Part shown: positions 33,331 to 43,303 of the stretch, in pieces
How the letters are laid out: every line of letters starts with the position of its first letter
How positions within the stretch are numbered: the first letter of the stretch is position 1
From: an uncultured Lachnospiraceae bacterium
GTDB taxonomy: Bacteria; Bacillota; Clostridia; Lachnospirales; Lachnospiraceae
DNA length: 54,582 nt
Direction: 5' to 3'
Assembly: GCA_947631665.1 (NCBI GenBank)
Contig: CANRMF010000010.1
Coordinates: 1-54,582, forward strand
Translations under genes and position numbers: made by a program
Notes under the pieces: model-generated
Database searches by the model: none
Seen by the model: only the letters and a program-made list of their open reading frames with translations
What the model was told of the DNA's origin: nothing

Positions 33331-36038
33331 TATTTAACACCTCCTTCGATTACTGCTGCGCTCTTTGCAGCAATTGTTGTACCGTTTACCTGAATTTCTT
33401 CATCGGTGTAGTTAATGATAATCGTCTTAACACTGTCGCCCTTTGTGTACTGATTTGCAATGACGCCGCCAATCTGTTCGTTTTCTCCATCATCGTGTCT
33501 TGTAACCAGTCTGGAGCCGTTCCATGTATAAACGGTTCTGGAATCCCACTGATAACCGATTACCTGTGACAACGGAGTGTTGACTGTATTGTAAATCGTC
33601 TTAATCAAATCTTTGTACTGCTCATACTCCGTAGAGTAGTAATCTGATGAAGCTGTCGCTGCCAGCAGATAAGACGGTTCCTGCGTCAATACAAATGACG
33701 GTGACGTATTGTAATCAATCATTCTCAGCATATCCGTCTGGGAATAGAATGAGAAGTTTGCATATGGAGCGTAAACTTCCATTGTTCCTGAAAGCACCAT
33801 CTGAAGGAATGGAACGGTGTCTGTTTCATATACATACTGGGAAGTGCCCACAGGGGACTGTAAATACCGGTCTGTATACTGCCACAGATATTTGTTTGGA
33901 TTTACCAGATTCACTTTGGTTCCATTTTTCTTTATGTTGCCGATTGCGTCCTGATACAGTTTAACCGTATCCATCGCTGTCGTTCTTGTATTGACATCGC
34001 TGGTGTAAGAGCTTAACAGAATGTTGGAAACGCCGTCAAGCGTAAAGGATTTACTGTACTCTCCTACATCTTCATATAAATCTCCAATCCATGCCGCGCT
34101 CTTTTCCGGACGGGCATATCCATATTCCGTTACCGGACAGTTCGTCGGCAGGATTTCTGAGCGGTCTAATGTCAGATATTGCGTATTCAAATGCTTTGCC
34201 GCATTGTTGTAATAACTAATCATGTCTTCGTTAATCATGGTAAAGTCTCTGGAGAATGAAATATCAATACCACGCTTGTCAAAGTCTTTCATGAGTTCTT
34301 CAAAGTCGCTCTCTGAACCAACGCTGCCGGAGAAGCTGGTGCTGTACGGCTTTGCCTGTGTTTCGCCGCCGCTCTGCCAGCCGATTAAACCGGCGTTGAT
34401 GTTGTGCACGCCGTTATTGTTCAGCGAATCTAAAATGTTTCTGACGTCGTCTGTCGTCGTTACTGCGACTTCCTGTGTAGAAAATACGCCCTTCTTGGAG
34501 TCTGACATCAAAAAGTCGATACGGATAGGAATGGCTGAGCCTTCCTCTTTGATTTCCGTCAGTTGTCCTTCCTCAATCAGATGTTGTCTGTACGCTTTCG
34601 CCATGCCCGCATAATCTGCGGAAGGCGTTCCGTCGCTTCCATCTCCATCTAAAAACTGGAAGGTCATGTCGATGTCAAAATCATTCATCTTATCCTGTAT
34701 TTTTCTGTAAGCTGCTCCCGCCTGATTTGTTACCTGATAATATTCGCTGTTATACAGGAATGACGCATAGGCGTATGTATATGCGACTTTGTTCTTTTCC
34801 ATTGAACTCGGTGTGACATTGATGGTCATATACTCGTCGCCGGAATCCGCATAAGCCACAAAAGCTGCCTGTGTTCCGTCACCCTGAGAAATACCATATA
34901 CCGGCATGGTCGGGCTCTTAATCGGAACAACGTTTAATGACACGTCATTGTTTGCAGGGGAATAATAGTTCTGCGCCGTTGACGGATCGCTGCCGTATAC
35001 TTTTCCTTCGTAACTCTGGAATGTCGCGGTGTTTTCCGCAAATCTTACCAGACTTCCGCTTCCGTCAGGAACTAAAACATAACCCGGCACTAAATCTTTC
35101 TTTTGCGCAATGGTGTAATCTTTGCCGTCATAATAGTTTAAGATACCTCCACTGGCGCCAAGGAACGGCGCAATTTCAACGTTTTTGATTTTGTTTGTCT
35201 GCCCGCTGATTTCCTTGTTCGGAATATTGATATTGACTTTTCCGTTATCTTCAAAGGTCAGGTATACATTCATGCCTACGATTTCCTCTGAAGAATTTCC
35301 AACGGAAAATTCACATTGCAGTTTAAAGCGGTGCTTAGCCTCGTCAACGACCTTAAGGGCAGATTTGTCACCTTCGCTCGGCGCTGACGATACACGCTTC
35401 GGCTGAATACTGTCTCCGCTGCCCTCGTAATAATTGAGTGTAATCAGTGAATTTGCAAAATCAATCCACTCCTCTGACTGGAAGGAGGAATCTGATGCGG
35501 ATACATACTCTAAAAGCTGTGACGGAGTCATTCCGTTTTTCTGTGCATGTTCCTCTAAATTTTTATACTCGTCGGAATTGATTTCCAAAGTTCCGGCTTC
35601 CACTCTCTTTAGAACCTCCGCCATCACTTCATCATCTGTTTTCTTTCCGGTTTTAATTCCTGAAGACTTTGCCAGAGAGATTAACTGCTCTGAAACTTTA
35701 TCGAAATACTTTCTTCCGTCATACACGTCGTCAGTCTGCGGAATGTCCAGTCCGGTCTTCCAAATCCAGCCGTACTGAGGACTGTTTTTATTGACATTTT
35801 CAATTACTAAAATATCTTTGTCTTCTAAGAACAGATATTTGTAATCACCCACCGTACACAATTCCTGATATGCGTCCGTATATTCGAGTGAAGATTTCGC
35901 CCGCTCCGGAACCGGTCTGGTATCTCTGTTTGTATTTAAGAAGGCCGCTCCGACTGCTGCGCCCAGTGAAAGGAGTACTACCAGAAATACTGCTATGGAT
36001 GCAATTTTTATTTTTTTAGCTTTGGCTTCCTGTAACAT
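33330..36038 (-). CDS. DUF5696-family membrane-anchored secreted protein, possible glycosidase fold
   Basis: 902 residues; start overlaps the end of the Yip1 gene by 23 bases, AAAGGAG ~11 bases before ATG. One N-terminal membrane helix (~10-35) anchors an extracellular part. Residues ~200-500 read as a beta-rich domain with VLVPDGSGSLVRF and AAFVAYADSGDEYMTINV. Residues ~520-800 alternate strands and helices with IPIRIDFLMSDSKKG, NAGLIGWQSGG and DKRGIDISFSRDFTMI, then a small C-terminal beta domain. I recognise the DUF5696 family, which recurs beside ABC sugar permeases and Yip1-type proteins in Firmicutes; no function is established to my knowledge. A beta-sandwich plus barrel-like region resembles some glycoside hydrolases, so an uncharacterised glycosidase or a transporter accessory protein are both possible. 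That is inference. Confidence 0.75.
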   Translation of the reverse strand: MLQEAKAKKIKIASIAVFLVVLLSLGAAVGAAFLNTNRDTRPVPERAKSSLEYTDAYQELCTVGDYKYLFLEDKDILVIENVNKNSPQYGWIWKTGLDIPQTDDVYDGRKYFDKVSEQLISLAKSSGIKTGKKTDDEVMAEVLKRVEAGTLEINSDEYKNLEEHAQKNGMTPSQLLEYVSASDSSFQSEEWIDFANSLITLNYYEGSGDSIQPKRVSSAPSEGDKSALKVVDEAKHRFKLQCEFSVGNSSEEIVGMNVYLTFEDNGKVNINIPNKEISGQTNKIKNVEIAPFLGASGGILNYYDGKDYTIAQKKDLVPGYVLVPDGSGSLVRFAENTATFQSYEGKVYGSDPSTAQNYYSPANNDVSLNVVPIKSPTMPVYGISQGDGTQAAFVAYADSGDEYMTINVTPSSMEKNKVAYTYAYASFLYNSEYYQVTNQAGAAYRKIQDKMNDFDIDMTFQFLDGDGSDGTPSADYAGMAKAYRQHLIEEGQLTEIKEEGSAIPIRIDFLMSDSKKGVFSTQEVAVTTTDDVRNILDSLNNNGVHNINAGLIGWQSGGETQAKPYSTSFSGSVGSESDFEELMKDFDKRGIDISFSRDFTMINEDMISYYNNAAKHLNTQYLTLDRSEILPTNCPVTEYGYARPEKSAAWIGDLYEDVGEYSKSFTLDGVSNILLSSYTSDVNTRTTAMDTVKLYQDAIGNIKKNGTKVNLVNPNKYLWQYTDRYLQSPVGTSQYVYETDTVPFLQMVLSGTMEVYAPYANFSFYSQTDMLRMIDYNTSPSFVLTQEPSYLLAATASSDYYSTEYEQYKDLIKTIYNTVNTPLSQVIGYQWDSRTVYTWNGSRLVTRHDDGENEQIGGVIANQYTKGDSVKTIIINYTDEEIQVNGTTIAAKSAAVIEGGVK

Positions 36039-38130
36039 TTCTAAAGATCTCCTTTCCTACTGTGATTATAAAGTCATATAACTGTGACCACATGATGATT
36101 ACTACCAGCACGACGATTGCCGCAATCAGCATAAACGCCGCCGTAATAATCAGGCTGAGTACGGTGTGTTTGAAGTCGTAATCGTGGACGGTCGCCAGCC
36201 CCTCAAAGATGACTGCAATCGACCACACAAGACCAATAATCATAACAACCGTCAAAATGAATGATTCATTGTAGGTCAGCACATATGACATTCCTATTGT
36301 TACCAACATGCAAATCATAACCGGCATCAAACCGTATGCAGGTATCATATAAACCTGCTTCAGCGTTCCGTCGCCATCTGTAATTGATGTAACAAGGAAG
36401 TTACAAATGATAAACAATATCAGAATGGCAAAGAAGCCGACTACGACTGCACTCATATCCATATCCTCGACATCTGTATACTGGTAGATAAATCCTTTTC
36501 CGGTCTGATACAGCATGTATACTCCGAAGAAGATAATATAGATGACTGTCGCTGCGACAACCGAACCGTTTTTGCCGACGCGGATATCATAATATCTTTC
36601 AATCGGGTGTTTCGTGCATTTAAACGCATATCCGATTTCGCCGAGCACCGGTACTTTCTTCAACCGCTGTCCCAGCGCTTTCTTTTTGCCTCTAATGACG
36701 CCGTTCTTGTCGATAAATCCGATGATTATTTTTAAGATGATTAAAATAATCAGTACAATCAGCACCGGCCCTAAATATTTCTTTAACGCCACATTACGAA
36801 CTTCCCAGAATGCGTCGGAATAACCTTCTCTGTTACCGGCAATTTCAAAGTCTTCCATTGCCTTTTCGTATTCCTCGTCATTGAGGTAAGCTTTTGCAAC
36901 ACCGTTGTGCGCCAATACGGACATCTGGTTTAATCGGAGTACTGCGCCCCAATCTTCCAGCGCCGCATCGTAATTTCCATCTTCATATTCTCTTAACGCT
37001 TTGAAAATGGTTTCTGCATAATCTGTCGGCGTAAAGGACTGGATATATCCCTTAATTCCGTCAGCCGTCCAGATATTTCCTTTGTTGTCTACGGCAATCG
37101 TCGTCAACTGTGAGAACAAACCGGAAACGTCCATGTTTTCAACAGCCTCGCCCATCTTGAAGATCAGTTCGCCGTCACGAGTAAATACGCAGATATAACC
37201 GTTGGTATCACTGGTGTAGATGATGCCCTGCTCGTCTGCCGTAACGTCCGTCATATCTCCTGTGGCTTCAACCGGATTGTTAAACAGGTTGCTGCCGTCC
37301 GTACTGTGTTTCTTTAACAGGTCTGTTCCTTCACCCATGCTGACAGAATAAGCCGTACCCTCTAAATCCACGTACACATTGGAGAACGTAGACGGCAGGG
37401 TGTTGAGGATTTCTGAATTTTCCTCCTGCTCTCTCGTGTAGATGAGTTTCAAAAATGCCTGCTGCGGCGTCAGTTTTGTCAGGTTTGCTGCAAAGTATCC
37501 TAAGAACTCGCCCGTATTTGCCAACTGAATGATACCGTTGTAGTTACCTTCTGAAACGATGTACAGGTTATCGCCGCTGTCAATTGCTACTTTGTTCGGT
37601 TCATAGTTTGATGAGGACGCCTCTTTGAAGATTGGCGCTGTCGGCTTGTCATATTTTCTTTCATATGTAAAGTCGTAGTTCTCATTTGCTTTTTTAAACT
37701 TATAAACCGTCTTTGCTGCGGAATCCGCAACGTACAGGAAATCGTCTTCTGTCAGATAAATACCCTTCGGAGTACTCAATCCTGCAACCTCACCGGAAAA
37801 TTCAGGCACCGTTTCATTATTTAAAATGTTTACCGTCTTTTCCGTATCCAGATTGTAAATGACAATCCTCTTGTTTCCCGTATCAGAAATGAGCAGGATA
37901 TTTTCACCCTTTTCATTCTGGTCAATTACCATGTCCTCCGGATCGCTCAGTCCGAGAGAAGTGATGGTTCTGTCCGGCAAGTATGCGTCCTGCGTCCTTA
38001 CAAGTTCTCCCTCGTCATCTAATGTGTAGGAATAACTCGTCGCCTGTGAAGCTGCCGCAGGAATAACGGACATAATCACAAATACCAGTGCCAGAAGCAG
38101 CACTATGGATTTTCTTAATAATGTTTTCAT
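36016..38130 (-). CDS. NHL-repeat, TPR and Yip1-domain membrane protein
   Basis: 704 residues; ATG with GGAGG upstream, 11 bases after the preceding permease gene. Signal peptide (~1-28), then NHL/beta-propeller-like repeats (~50-370), with LSDPEDMVIDQ, LSTPKGIYLTEDDFLYVADS and LTTIAVDNKGNIWTADG. A TPR-like pair of helices (~380-440; NYDAALEDWGAVLRLNQ, LAHNGVAKAYLNDEEYEKA) precedes a membrane helix (~455-475). A five- to six-helix Yip1 domain (~520-695) ends the protein. The propeller and TPR would face outwards and the Yip1 part would be embedded. Such NHL-Yip1 proteins recur with DUF5696 and sugar permeases but have no assigned role. It may be a membrane scaffold or sensor for the transporter; this is inference. 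Its gene lies exactly between the two permease pairs. Confidence 0.8.
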   Translation of the reverse strand: MKTLLRKSIVLLLALVFVIMSVIPAAASQATSYSYTLDDEGELVRTQDAYLPDRTITSLGLSDPEDMVIDQNEKGENILLISDTGNKRIVIYNLDTEKTVNILNNETVPEFSGEVAGLSTPKGIYLTEDDFLYVADSAAKTVYKFKKANENYDFTYERKYDKPTAPIFKEASSSNYEPNKVAIDSGDNLYIVSEGNYNGIIQLANTGEFLGYFAANLTKLTPQQAFLKLIYTREQEENSEILNTLPSTFSNVYVDLEGTAYSVSMGEGTDLLKKHSTDGSNLFNNPVEATGDMTDVTADEQGIIYTSDTNGYICVFTRDGELIFKMGEAVENMDVSGLFSQLTTIAVDNKGNIWTADGIKGYIQSFTPTDYAETIFKALREYEDGNYDAALEDWGAVLRLNQMSVLAHNGVAKAYLNDEEYEKAMEDFEIAGNREGYSDAFWEVRNVALKKYLGPVLIVLIILIILKIIIGFIDKNGVIRGKKKALGQRLKKVPVLGEIGYAFKCTKHPIERYYDIRVGKNGSVVAATVIYIIFFGVYMLYQTGKGFIYQYTDVEDMDMSAVVVGFFAILILFIICNFLVTSITDGDGTLKQVYMIPAYGLMPVMICMLVTIGMSYVLTYNESFILTVVMIIGLVWSIAVIFEGLATVHDYDFKHTVLSLIITAAFMLIAAIVVLVVIIMWSQLYDFIITVGKEIFRNVTGSQS

Positions 38131-38141
38131 GTGCTACCTCC

Positions 38142-39011
38142 TTACTTAATACCTGAATGACTCATAGTGTTCATAACCTTAGACTGCATCATGATAAAGA
38201 TAATTAAGTTTGGTATGAACATTACCAACTGTGCGGCGGCGCTCATACCTGCCGCTGCAACTGCATTGTTTGTTCCAATAGAGCCGACATAATAAGTCAG
38301 GGTTCTTAACGATTCGCTTGTTATGTAGTTGTTTGACGTTTCGACGTTCTGCCATACCTGCTGGAATGTCAGCACTACGGAAGTAGCGAGCGCCGGTTTT
38401 GCCAACGGAATAATAATCTTTCTGAGAATCACCCAGTCGCCTGCTCCATCTACAACCGCCGCTTCGATCAAAGCGTCCGGAATACCATCGACGAACTGCT
38501 TTACGAGGAATAAACCTACCGGCATCGCAATCAATGGTAAGATATGCGCAAACCACGTATTATACGCTCCTAAATTTACGATAATTAAATATCTTGGGAT
38601 TGAAACCGCCGTCGCAATGAACATCAATGCCATCTGGTTTATCTCCCATAAGGCGCCTCTGATTTTGAATTTCTTTTTTGAAAATACATAGGCTGCCATA
38701 ATTGTAATGATTAAGTTTAATACAACTGTCAGCACCGTAACAATCAGGGAGTTCACAAAGTATCTCGACATCGGGATACCGGTAGAACCCGCCAGATTCA
38801 TCAGGTTTCTGAAGTTATCCAGCGTCGGGTTGTGAACAAAGATTGTCGGTGGAAATCTAAATAACTCTCCAAGCGGCTTAAACGCCTGTCCGAAAAGGAA
38901 TACAACCGGAAGAAGCATAAGCACTGACAATGGAAATGCTATCACATGAAACTTAATCTGGCTTCTTGAAAATCTGCTTGGATTGATTCTGTTTCCTTGA
39001 AAATTTGCCAT
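38142..39011 (-). CDS. ABC sugar transporter permease, MalG-like (first pair)
   Basis: 289 residues; AAAGGAGG before ATG, 13 bases after the preceding gene. Six predicted membrane helices; EAA loop LIEAAVVDGAGDWVILRKII followed by PLAKPALATS, the canonical MalG form with the conserved proline. FPPTIFVHNPTLDNFRNL near the N-terminus is typical of the CUT1 MalG subfamily. It would pair with the 316-aa permease just upstream. Belongs to the co-transcribed transport operon. Confidence 0.94.
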   Translation of the reverse strand: MANFQGNRINPSRFSRSQIKFHVIAFPLSVLMLLPVVFLFGQAFKPLGELFRFPPTIFVHNPTLDNFRNLMNLAGSTGIPMSRYFVNSLIVTVLTVVLNLIITIMAAYVFSKKKFKIRGALWEINQMALMFIATAVSIPRYLIIVNLGAYNTWFAHILPLIAMPVGLFLVKQFVDGIPDALIEAAVVDGAGDWVILRKIIIPLAKPALATSVVLTFQQVWQNVETSNNYITSESLRTLTYYVGSIGTNNAVAAAGMSAAAQLVMFIPNLIIFIMMQSKVMNTMSHSGIK

Positions 39012-39024
39012 ATGTTCCTCCTTT

Positions 39025-39975
39025 CTAATATTCCTCTTTTTCTGTAAACAGTTTATTTGCTACCTTACTGCATATCCATACCAGAGCCAGCAGCGCTACG
39101 GAAATCGCTGATGCGTAACCCATCTCGTACCTTACATACGCGTAATCGTCGATATGGTTCGCAATCAACTGTCCGGCGTAGTCCGGCGTCGGGTTTGCTC
39201 CTGCGAGCGCCACGCCGATCCAGCCCATGTTGAAGGCATTTACAATGGACATTACCGCGCCGAATAACATCTGCGGTTTCATGGACGGTACGGTAATATA
39301 GATAATTTCCTGCGCCCTGTTTTTGATACCATCGACATATGCCGCTTCGTACAACTCCTGATCGATATTCATGATACCTGAAAGCATGGACAAAAATCCA
39401 ATACCCATAGACGACCACAGGGATACGAAAATCATAATCTGCATAAAGTAATCCGATGATATCAGCCATTGAATTGGCTGGTTTATAATGCCCAATTTCT
39501 GCAGGTACGCATTTGCCAGACCACTCTGGTCACCGGAGAAGATGGTCTTCCAGATGAACTGGATAAACAACTGACCTGCCATAGACGGTATGTACATACA
39601 CAGTGCGTAAATGGTTCTGGCACGCGGCGTAACCTGCGCCAAAATCCATGCCATCAGGAAGGATAATACATATCCTCCGATACCAACAACAATCGCATAG
39701 AGGATTGTGTTTGGCAATACATACTTCATAAATACTTCGTCACCTGTCAGCAATGTGATATAGTTGCTCATTCCCGCAAATTTCGGTGTGTTGATAACAT
39801 CAAAATAGGTGAAGGATAATCCCATACCAATGACAATCGGTAACAAAATGAATGTGAAGAATAATAATCCGTATGGTAAAAAGAGTACAAATACGTGGAA
39901 GCCATTTCTGTCAGTGAATTTCTTTTTTCCTACGTTTTCTGCAGTTTCTATTTTTGCCGTTTTACTCGCTGCCAC
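39025..39975 (-). CDS. ABC sugar transporter permease, MalF-like (first pair), GTG start
   Basis: 316 residues if started at the GTG at 39975, nine bases after AAGGAGG. An ATG at 39999 overlaps that ribosome site and is less likely. The GTG overlaps the stop of the 1064-residue binding protein by 14 bases, giving translational coupling. Six membrane helices; EAA loop LYEAAYVDGIKNRAQEIIYI followed by TVPSMKP. CUT1 family. Expected to form the channel with the 289-aa permease and to accept substrate from one of the binding proteins encoded immediately upstream. Confidence 0.92.
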   Translation of the reverse strand: MAASKTAKIETAENVGKKKFTDRNGFHVFVLFLPYGLLFFTFILLPIVIGMGLSFTYFDVINTPKFAGMSNYITLLTGDEVFMKYVLPNTILYAIVVGIGGYVLSFLMAWILAQVTPRARTIYALCMYIPSMAGQLFIQFIWKTIFSGDQSGLANAYLQKLGIINQPIQWLISSDYFMQIMIFVSLWSSMGIGFLSMLSGIMNIDQELYEAAYVDGIKNRAQEIIYITVPSMKPQMLFGAVMSIVNAFNMGWIGVALAGANPTPDYAGQLIANHIDDYAYVRYEMGYASAISVALLALVWICSKVANKLFTEKEEY

Positions 39976-42900
39976 TGTCTTCCACCTCCTTATCTCCATA
40001 GTTTTCCGGTATCTCGCCTTCCTCCGGCGTCGCCTTGGACATCTGCTCTAAAATCCATGCTTTCGCGTCGTCATGGAGTACAAAGGACTGTCCGCTCGCC
40101 AACTTGCCGTCGTCGTCGTAGAAACCTAACTCCTGCATCTTTCTCACAATTTCTTTGTTGACATCTGATTTTTCTTCATCTACGGCAACCTGCGCTGATA
40201 CGCCGTCGAATACCATTGACGTCCAGATGTTTGAAATTGTTCTCTCTAATAAGTACTGTCCCGGCGTTCTCGGTACGTCAGTTACATAATCAATCTGATT
40301 CATGATGGTTCTCTTGTCTGCTTCTTCCATCGGATTGTTTTCCAGCGCCGCCTTGTTTGCTGACAGCCAGAAGAATGTCTTTCCGTATGTAGAGCGGAGT
40401 GTCTGGGTGTATTCGGTCTGAACCTGTTTGCTAGTCCACCACTTTAAGAACTCCCATGATTCATCAATCATTTCAGACTTTTTGAAAATAACGCCGCCGG
40501 TACCGTTTGCCACAAAGCTGGCATTATGTTCGCCGTTTGTTTCCGTATATAAATATGGTTTCAGTTCCCAGTTACCGTTCAACTCCTGCGCACCGTTTTT
40601 AATTAAGGTGTAATCCTCCATACCTACAATACCAATCGGAAGTACGGAATATCTAAAGGAGTTAAAGAAGGAGTTTACGGACGTTTCCAGAGAGTATTTT
40701 GTAAACAAATCTCCTAACATCTGCAAGCCTCTGACTGCGTCTTTTGAATCGACGCCGGTCGTAACAAGTCCGGTATCCTGATCCTGAACGTAAAGTTTTC
40801 CGCCGTTTTGGAGAATCATCGGCGCCGTCTGATAAAACCATTTATATCCTGTCGTTCCGAGAGAGATGTTGTGGTAGAAGTTCATACCATATCTCTGAAG
40901 CGTCGGAAGAATATCAATCAGTTCTTCCCATGTAGACGGACACTCTAATCCTAACTGGCCGAAAATATCGGTTCTGTAAATAATTGCATTGAAATCGGTC
41001 GTCTCCGGAATTGCATACATTCCATCATTGTATACATAAGATACAAAAGAGCCTGCCGGGAATCTGTTTGCCACAGACCAGAAATCATCAAACTGCGTCA
41101 AATCATATAAGGCGCCACGACTTGACAAATCAAACGGTACATAGGACATCAGTCCCAGCGCAATATCCGGCGTTTCATCTGCCGCTATCGCCAATGTCAG
41201 TTTGTTTACATCAGGCATCGTCGCAATTTTTACTTTGATATCTTTTCCGGTTTTTTCTTTATAATAATTGACAAATTCCGTATCTGCCATTTTCTGAAGT
41301 AAATCTACGTGGGTGATTGCCCTGTTTACCCAGATGGTAATGGTCTTTCCGTCGTCTACGATTTCTGAGGAATATTTGTCAGAGGTAAAGGTGTTGACCA
41401 GCGCCATCGTGGAAGTCCACAAAGAACTTGCCCATGATGAGTTTGGTTTTTCCAACTGTCCTTCTTCTCCGTAAATATAAATTCTGTCCAGTGTGAAATC
41501 ATTGCTGATTACTTCTGTCGTAAAGTTACTTAAGGATACCAGAACAGAGTTGTCTGCTCCGGTCAGGTCTGCGGTATGTAACGCAATGTCGTCCGGATAT
41601 TTCAGCATATCGCCGATAAACTGATCCGCTTCATCGAGGTATGCCAGTATCGCGCCATTGATGCCGTTCTCTGAATAATCCTGTAACAGGAAGCGGATAT
41701 GGTCGATAATCGTCTGATAACTGTTCAGATAATCTACGATATTTGGAATATAGTTGGTCATCTTCCAGTTTCTTTCCGCATCGACGTCACTACCTGTAAT
41801 CTTTGTGATTTCCAGCTCGAAGTCCGTAATATGCTCCTGAAGCAATGTCGCATAACGGTATGCCTCCATCACCGGCTCATTTTCCTGCTTGATGGTGAGG
41901 GTATGGATTCCTTCCGTCAGATAGAAGTTGTAATAATTTCCATCTTTGTCGGCCAATGTGACGTTCTGGTATCCTGAGCCTACCGGCTTGAAGGAATAAT
42001 TGTACATTTCCGCAAACGGAACTTCGCCGTCAATCATAATGGTCTCAAAGGAATCAAATTCCTTCTTTTCATTGCTGCAATGGAATGCAATATTGTAATT
42101 TCCGGTCTTTTTTACATTGAATCTGTATGTAACAGCGATTCCTGCCGCATTCCACTCGATTGTATTCAATCTATCATTGTCTATGTTGTATCTTGTAAGT
42201 GAAGTTTTTGCTGTTGAGCCGTAAATAGCGTCTGTTGAGTTCTTTTCAGAATAATATACGGAATCAATCTGAAGCATATCTTCATCGGCACGAACTATTT
42301 CTGCGTCAGAATGTTGCGCAGCATACTGCTCATAACTCTGATATGAATCAACCGTCTTTGGTTCTTTTGCAACTAACTTTCCTAACGCCAGACCGCCTGA
42401 TGATGCGTTTGTAATCGTGATGGTATTTTCACCCTTCTGCAGTTCAAACATCAGCGGGGTGCTGGATACATATGTATTGTTGTACAATGCGGTATCCCGA
42501 TACCAGCGAATAACTCTCTCCTGCGGCAGCGCCATTTCATCGCCATAACTATCCTGATCGAATTCTTTATCTGTGTCACTTCCGACATAACTTTCCGGAT
42601 TGTTGACATCAGACCAGATAATCGGAAGCGCAATCGTATTCATTTCGGAATATAACTGTTTTCCGTTTACGCCTACGCTAATCGTGTAATCTGATAAGGA
42701 TTCCCCTACGGACATGTAATCAATCGCCAGCGTATACAATCCGGCTTTTTCAACAGTCACTTTGTAGGTGGCTTCTCCTCTGTATGGCAATTCCTGCATA
42801 TCAGAATCATATTCGCTTATCGCATTGATAATTGCTTCTCCGTCATCACTCTGTCCCAGTTTTTCCCTGTTTTCTTTCAGATAAGCAGCAGCGCTCTTTC

Positions 42901-43156
42901 CGGTCGTCAGCACTGCGTCATGGTTTCCTTCACCGGTTTCATGGCTCTGTTTAATGAAATCCGTATAGTAAACCTCTGCTTCCTCCCCTTCTTCAAGATA
43001 TGAATTTTTCAATAAATCATATGCTTCCTGAAGCTTTTGGGAATCAACATCTTGAATATAAACCGCTTCTGTGTTGAAAACAAATTTAAACAGGCAGACG
43101 ACAACAGCAATTACAGCCACTAAAGCTATGATTATGGTAATAATTTTTTTCTTCAT
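39962..43156 (-). CDS. Membrane-anchored carbohydrate-binding/solute-binding fusion protein
   Basis: 1064 residues; AAGAGGACAGCA precedes ATG. An N-terminal membrane helix (~4-26) has no lipobox cysteine. Two beta-sandwich, CBM-like regions follow: ~115-265 (YRGEATYKVTVEKAGLYTLA, ENTITITNASSGGLALGKL) and ~320-440 (VTYRFNVKKTGNYNIAFHC). A helical linker (~450-570) leads to a C-terminal family 1 extracellular solute-binding domain (~620-1010) with KIATMPDVNKLTLAIAADET, YAIPETTDFNAIIYRTDIF and WEFLKWWTSKQVQTEY. It is thus about twice the size of a normal sugar-binding protein and fuses surface glycan capture to the transporter. It sits between a conventional lipoprotein SBP and the first permease pair, to which it is translationally coupled. 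Domain limits are approximate. Confidence 0.82.
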   Translation of the reverse strand: MKKKIITIIIALVAVIAVVVCLFKFVFNTEAVYIQDVDSQKLQEAYDLLKNSYLEEGEEAEVYYTDFIKQSHETGEGNHDAVLTTGKSAAAYLKENREKLGQSDDGEAIINAISEYDSDMQELPYRGEATYKVTVEKAGLYTLAIDYMSVGESLSDYTISVGVNGKQLYSEMNTIALPIIWSDVNNPESYVGSDTDKEFDQDSYGDEMALPQERVIRWYRDTALYNNTYVSSTPLMFELQKGENTITITNASSGGLALGKLVAKEPKTVDSYQSYEQYAAQHSDAEIVRADEDMLQIDSVYYSEKNSTDAIYGSTAKTSLTRYNIDNDRLNTIEWNAAGIAVTYRFNVKKTGNYNIAFHCSNEKKEFDSFETIMIDGEVPFAEMYNYSFKPVGSGYQNVTLADKDGNYYNFYLTEGIHTLTIKQENEPVMEAYRYATLLQEHITDFELEITKITGSDVDAERNWKMTNYIPNIVDYLNSYQTIIDHIRFLLQDYSENGINGAILAYLDEADQFIGDMLKYPDDIALHTADLTGADNSVLVSLSNFTTEVISNDFTLDRIYIYGEEGQLEKPNSSWASSLWTSTMALVNTFTSDKYSSEIVDDGKTITIWVNRAITHVDLLQKMADTEFVNYYKEKTGKDIKVKIATMPDVNKLTLAIAADETPDIALGLMSYVPFDLSSRGALYDLTQFDDFWSVANRFPAGSFVSYVYNDGMYAIPETTDFNAIIYRTDIFGQLGLECPSTWEELIDILPTLQRYGMNFYHNISLGTTGYKWFYQTAPMILQNGGKLYVQDQDTGLVTTGVDSKDAVRGLQMLGDLFTKYSLETSVNSFFNSFRYSVLPIGIVGMEDYTLIKNGAQELNGNWELKPYLYTETNGEHNASFVANGTGGVIFKKSEMIDESWEFLKWWTSKQVQTEYTQTLRSTYGKTFFWLSANKAALENNPMEEADKRTIMNQIDYVTDVPRTPGQYLLERTISNIWTSMVFDGVSAQVAVDEEKSDVNKEIVRKMQELGFYDDDGKLASGQSFVLHDDAKAWILEQMSKATPEEGEIPENYGDKEVEDSGSE

Positions 43157-43248
43157 TGCTGTCCTCTTTTCCTATTTTTTGTCAGATTTTTCAACTTTTT
43201 TGTTTCTATTTCTTCTTAATATAATGTTTTTCTTTCGCTGGCGCAAAA

Positions 43249-43273
43249 GCGGAACCACAATTTGTAGTTCCGC
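43249..43273 (-). other. Hairpin after the solute-binding-protein gene (weak U-run)
   Basis: GCGGAACTACAA pairs with TTGTGGTTCCGC (one G-U), followed by only TTTT then GCGCC. It lies 30 bases after the SBP stop and 93 bases before the next start. Such hairpins often leave the binding protein more abundant than the permeases, by partial termination or 3'-end protection. Confidence 0.65.
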
Positions 43274-43303
43274 AATGCTTATGCGACAAACTTAAAAACC
43301 AAA

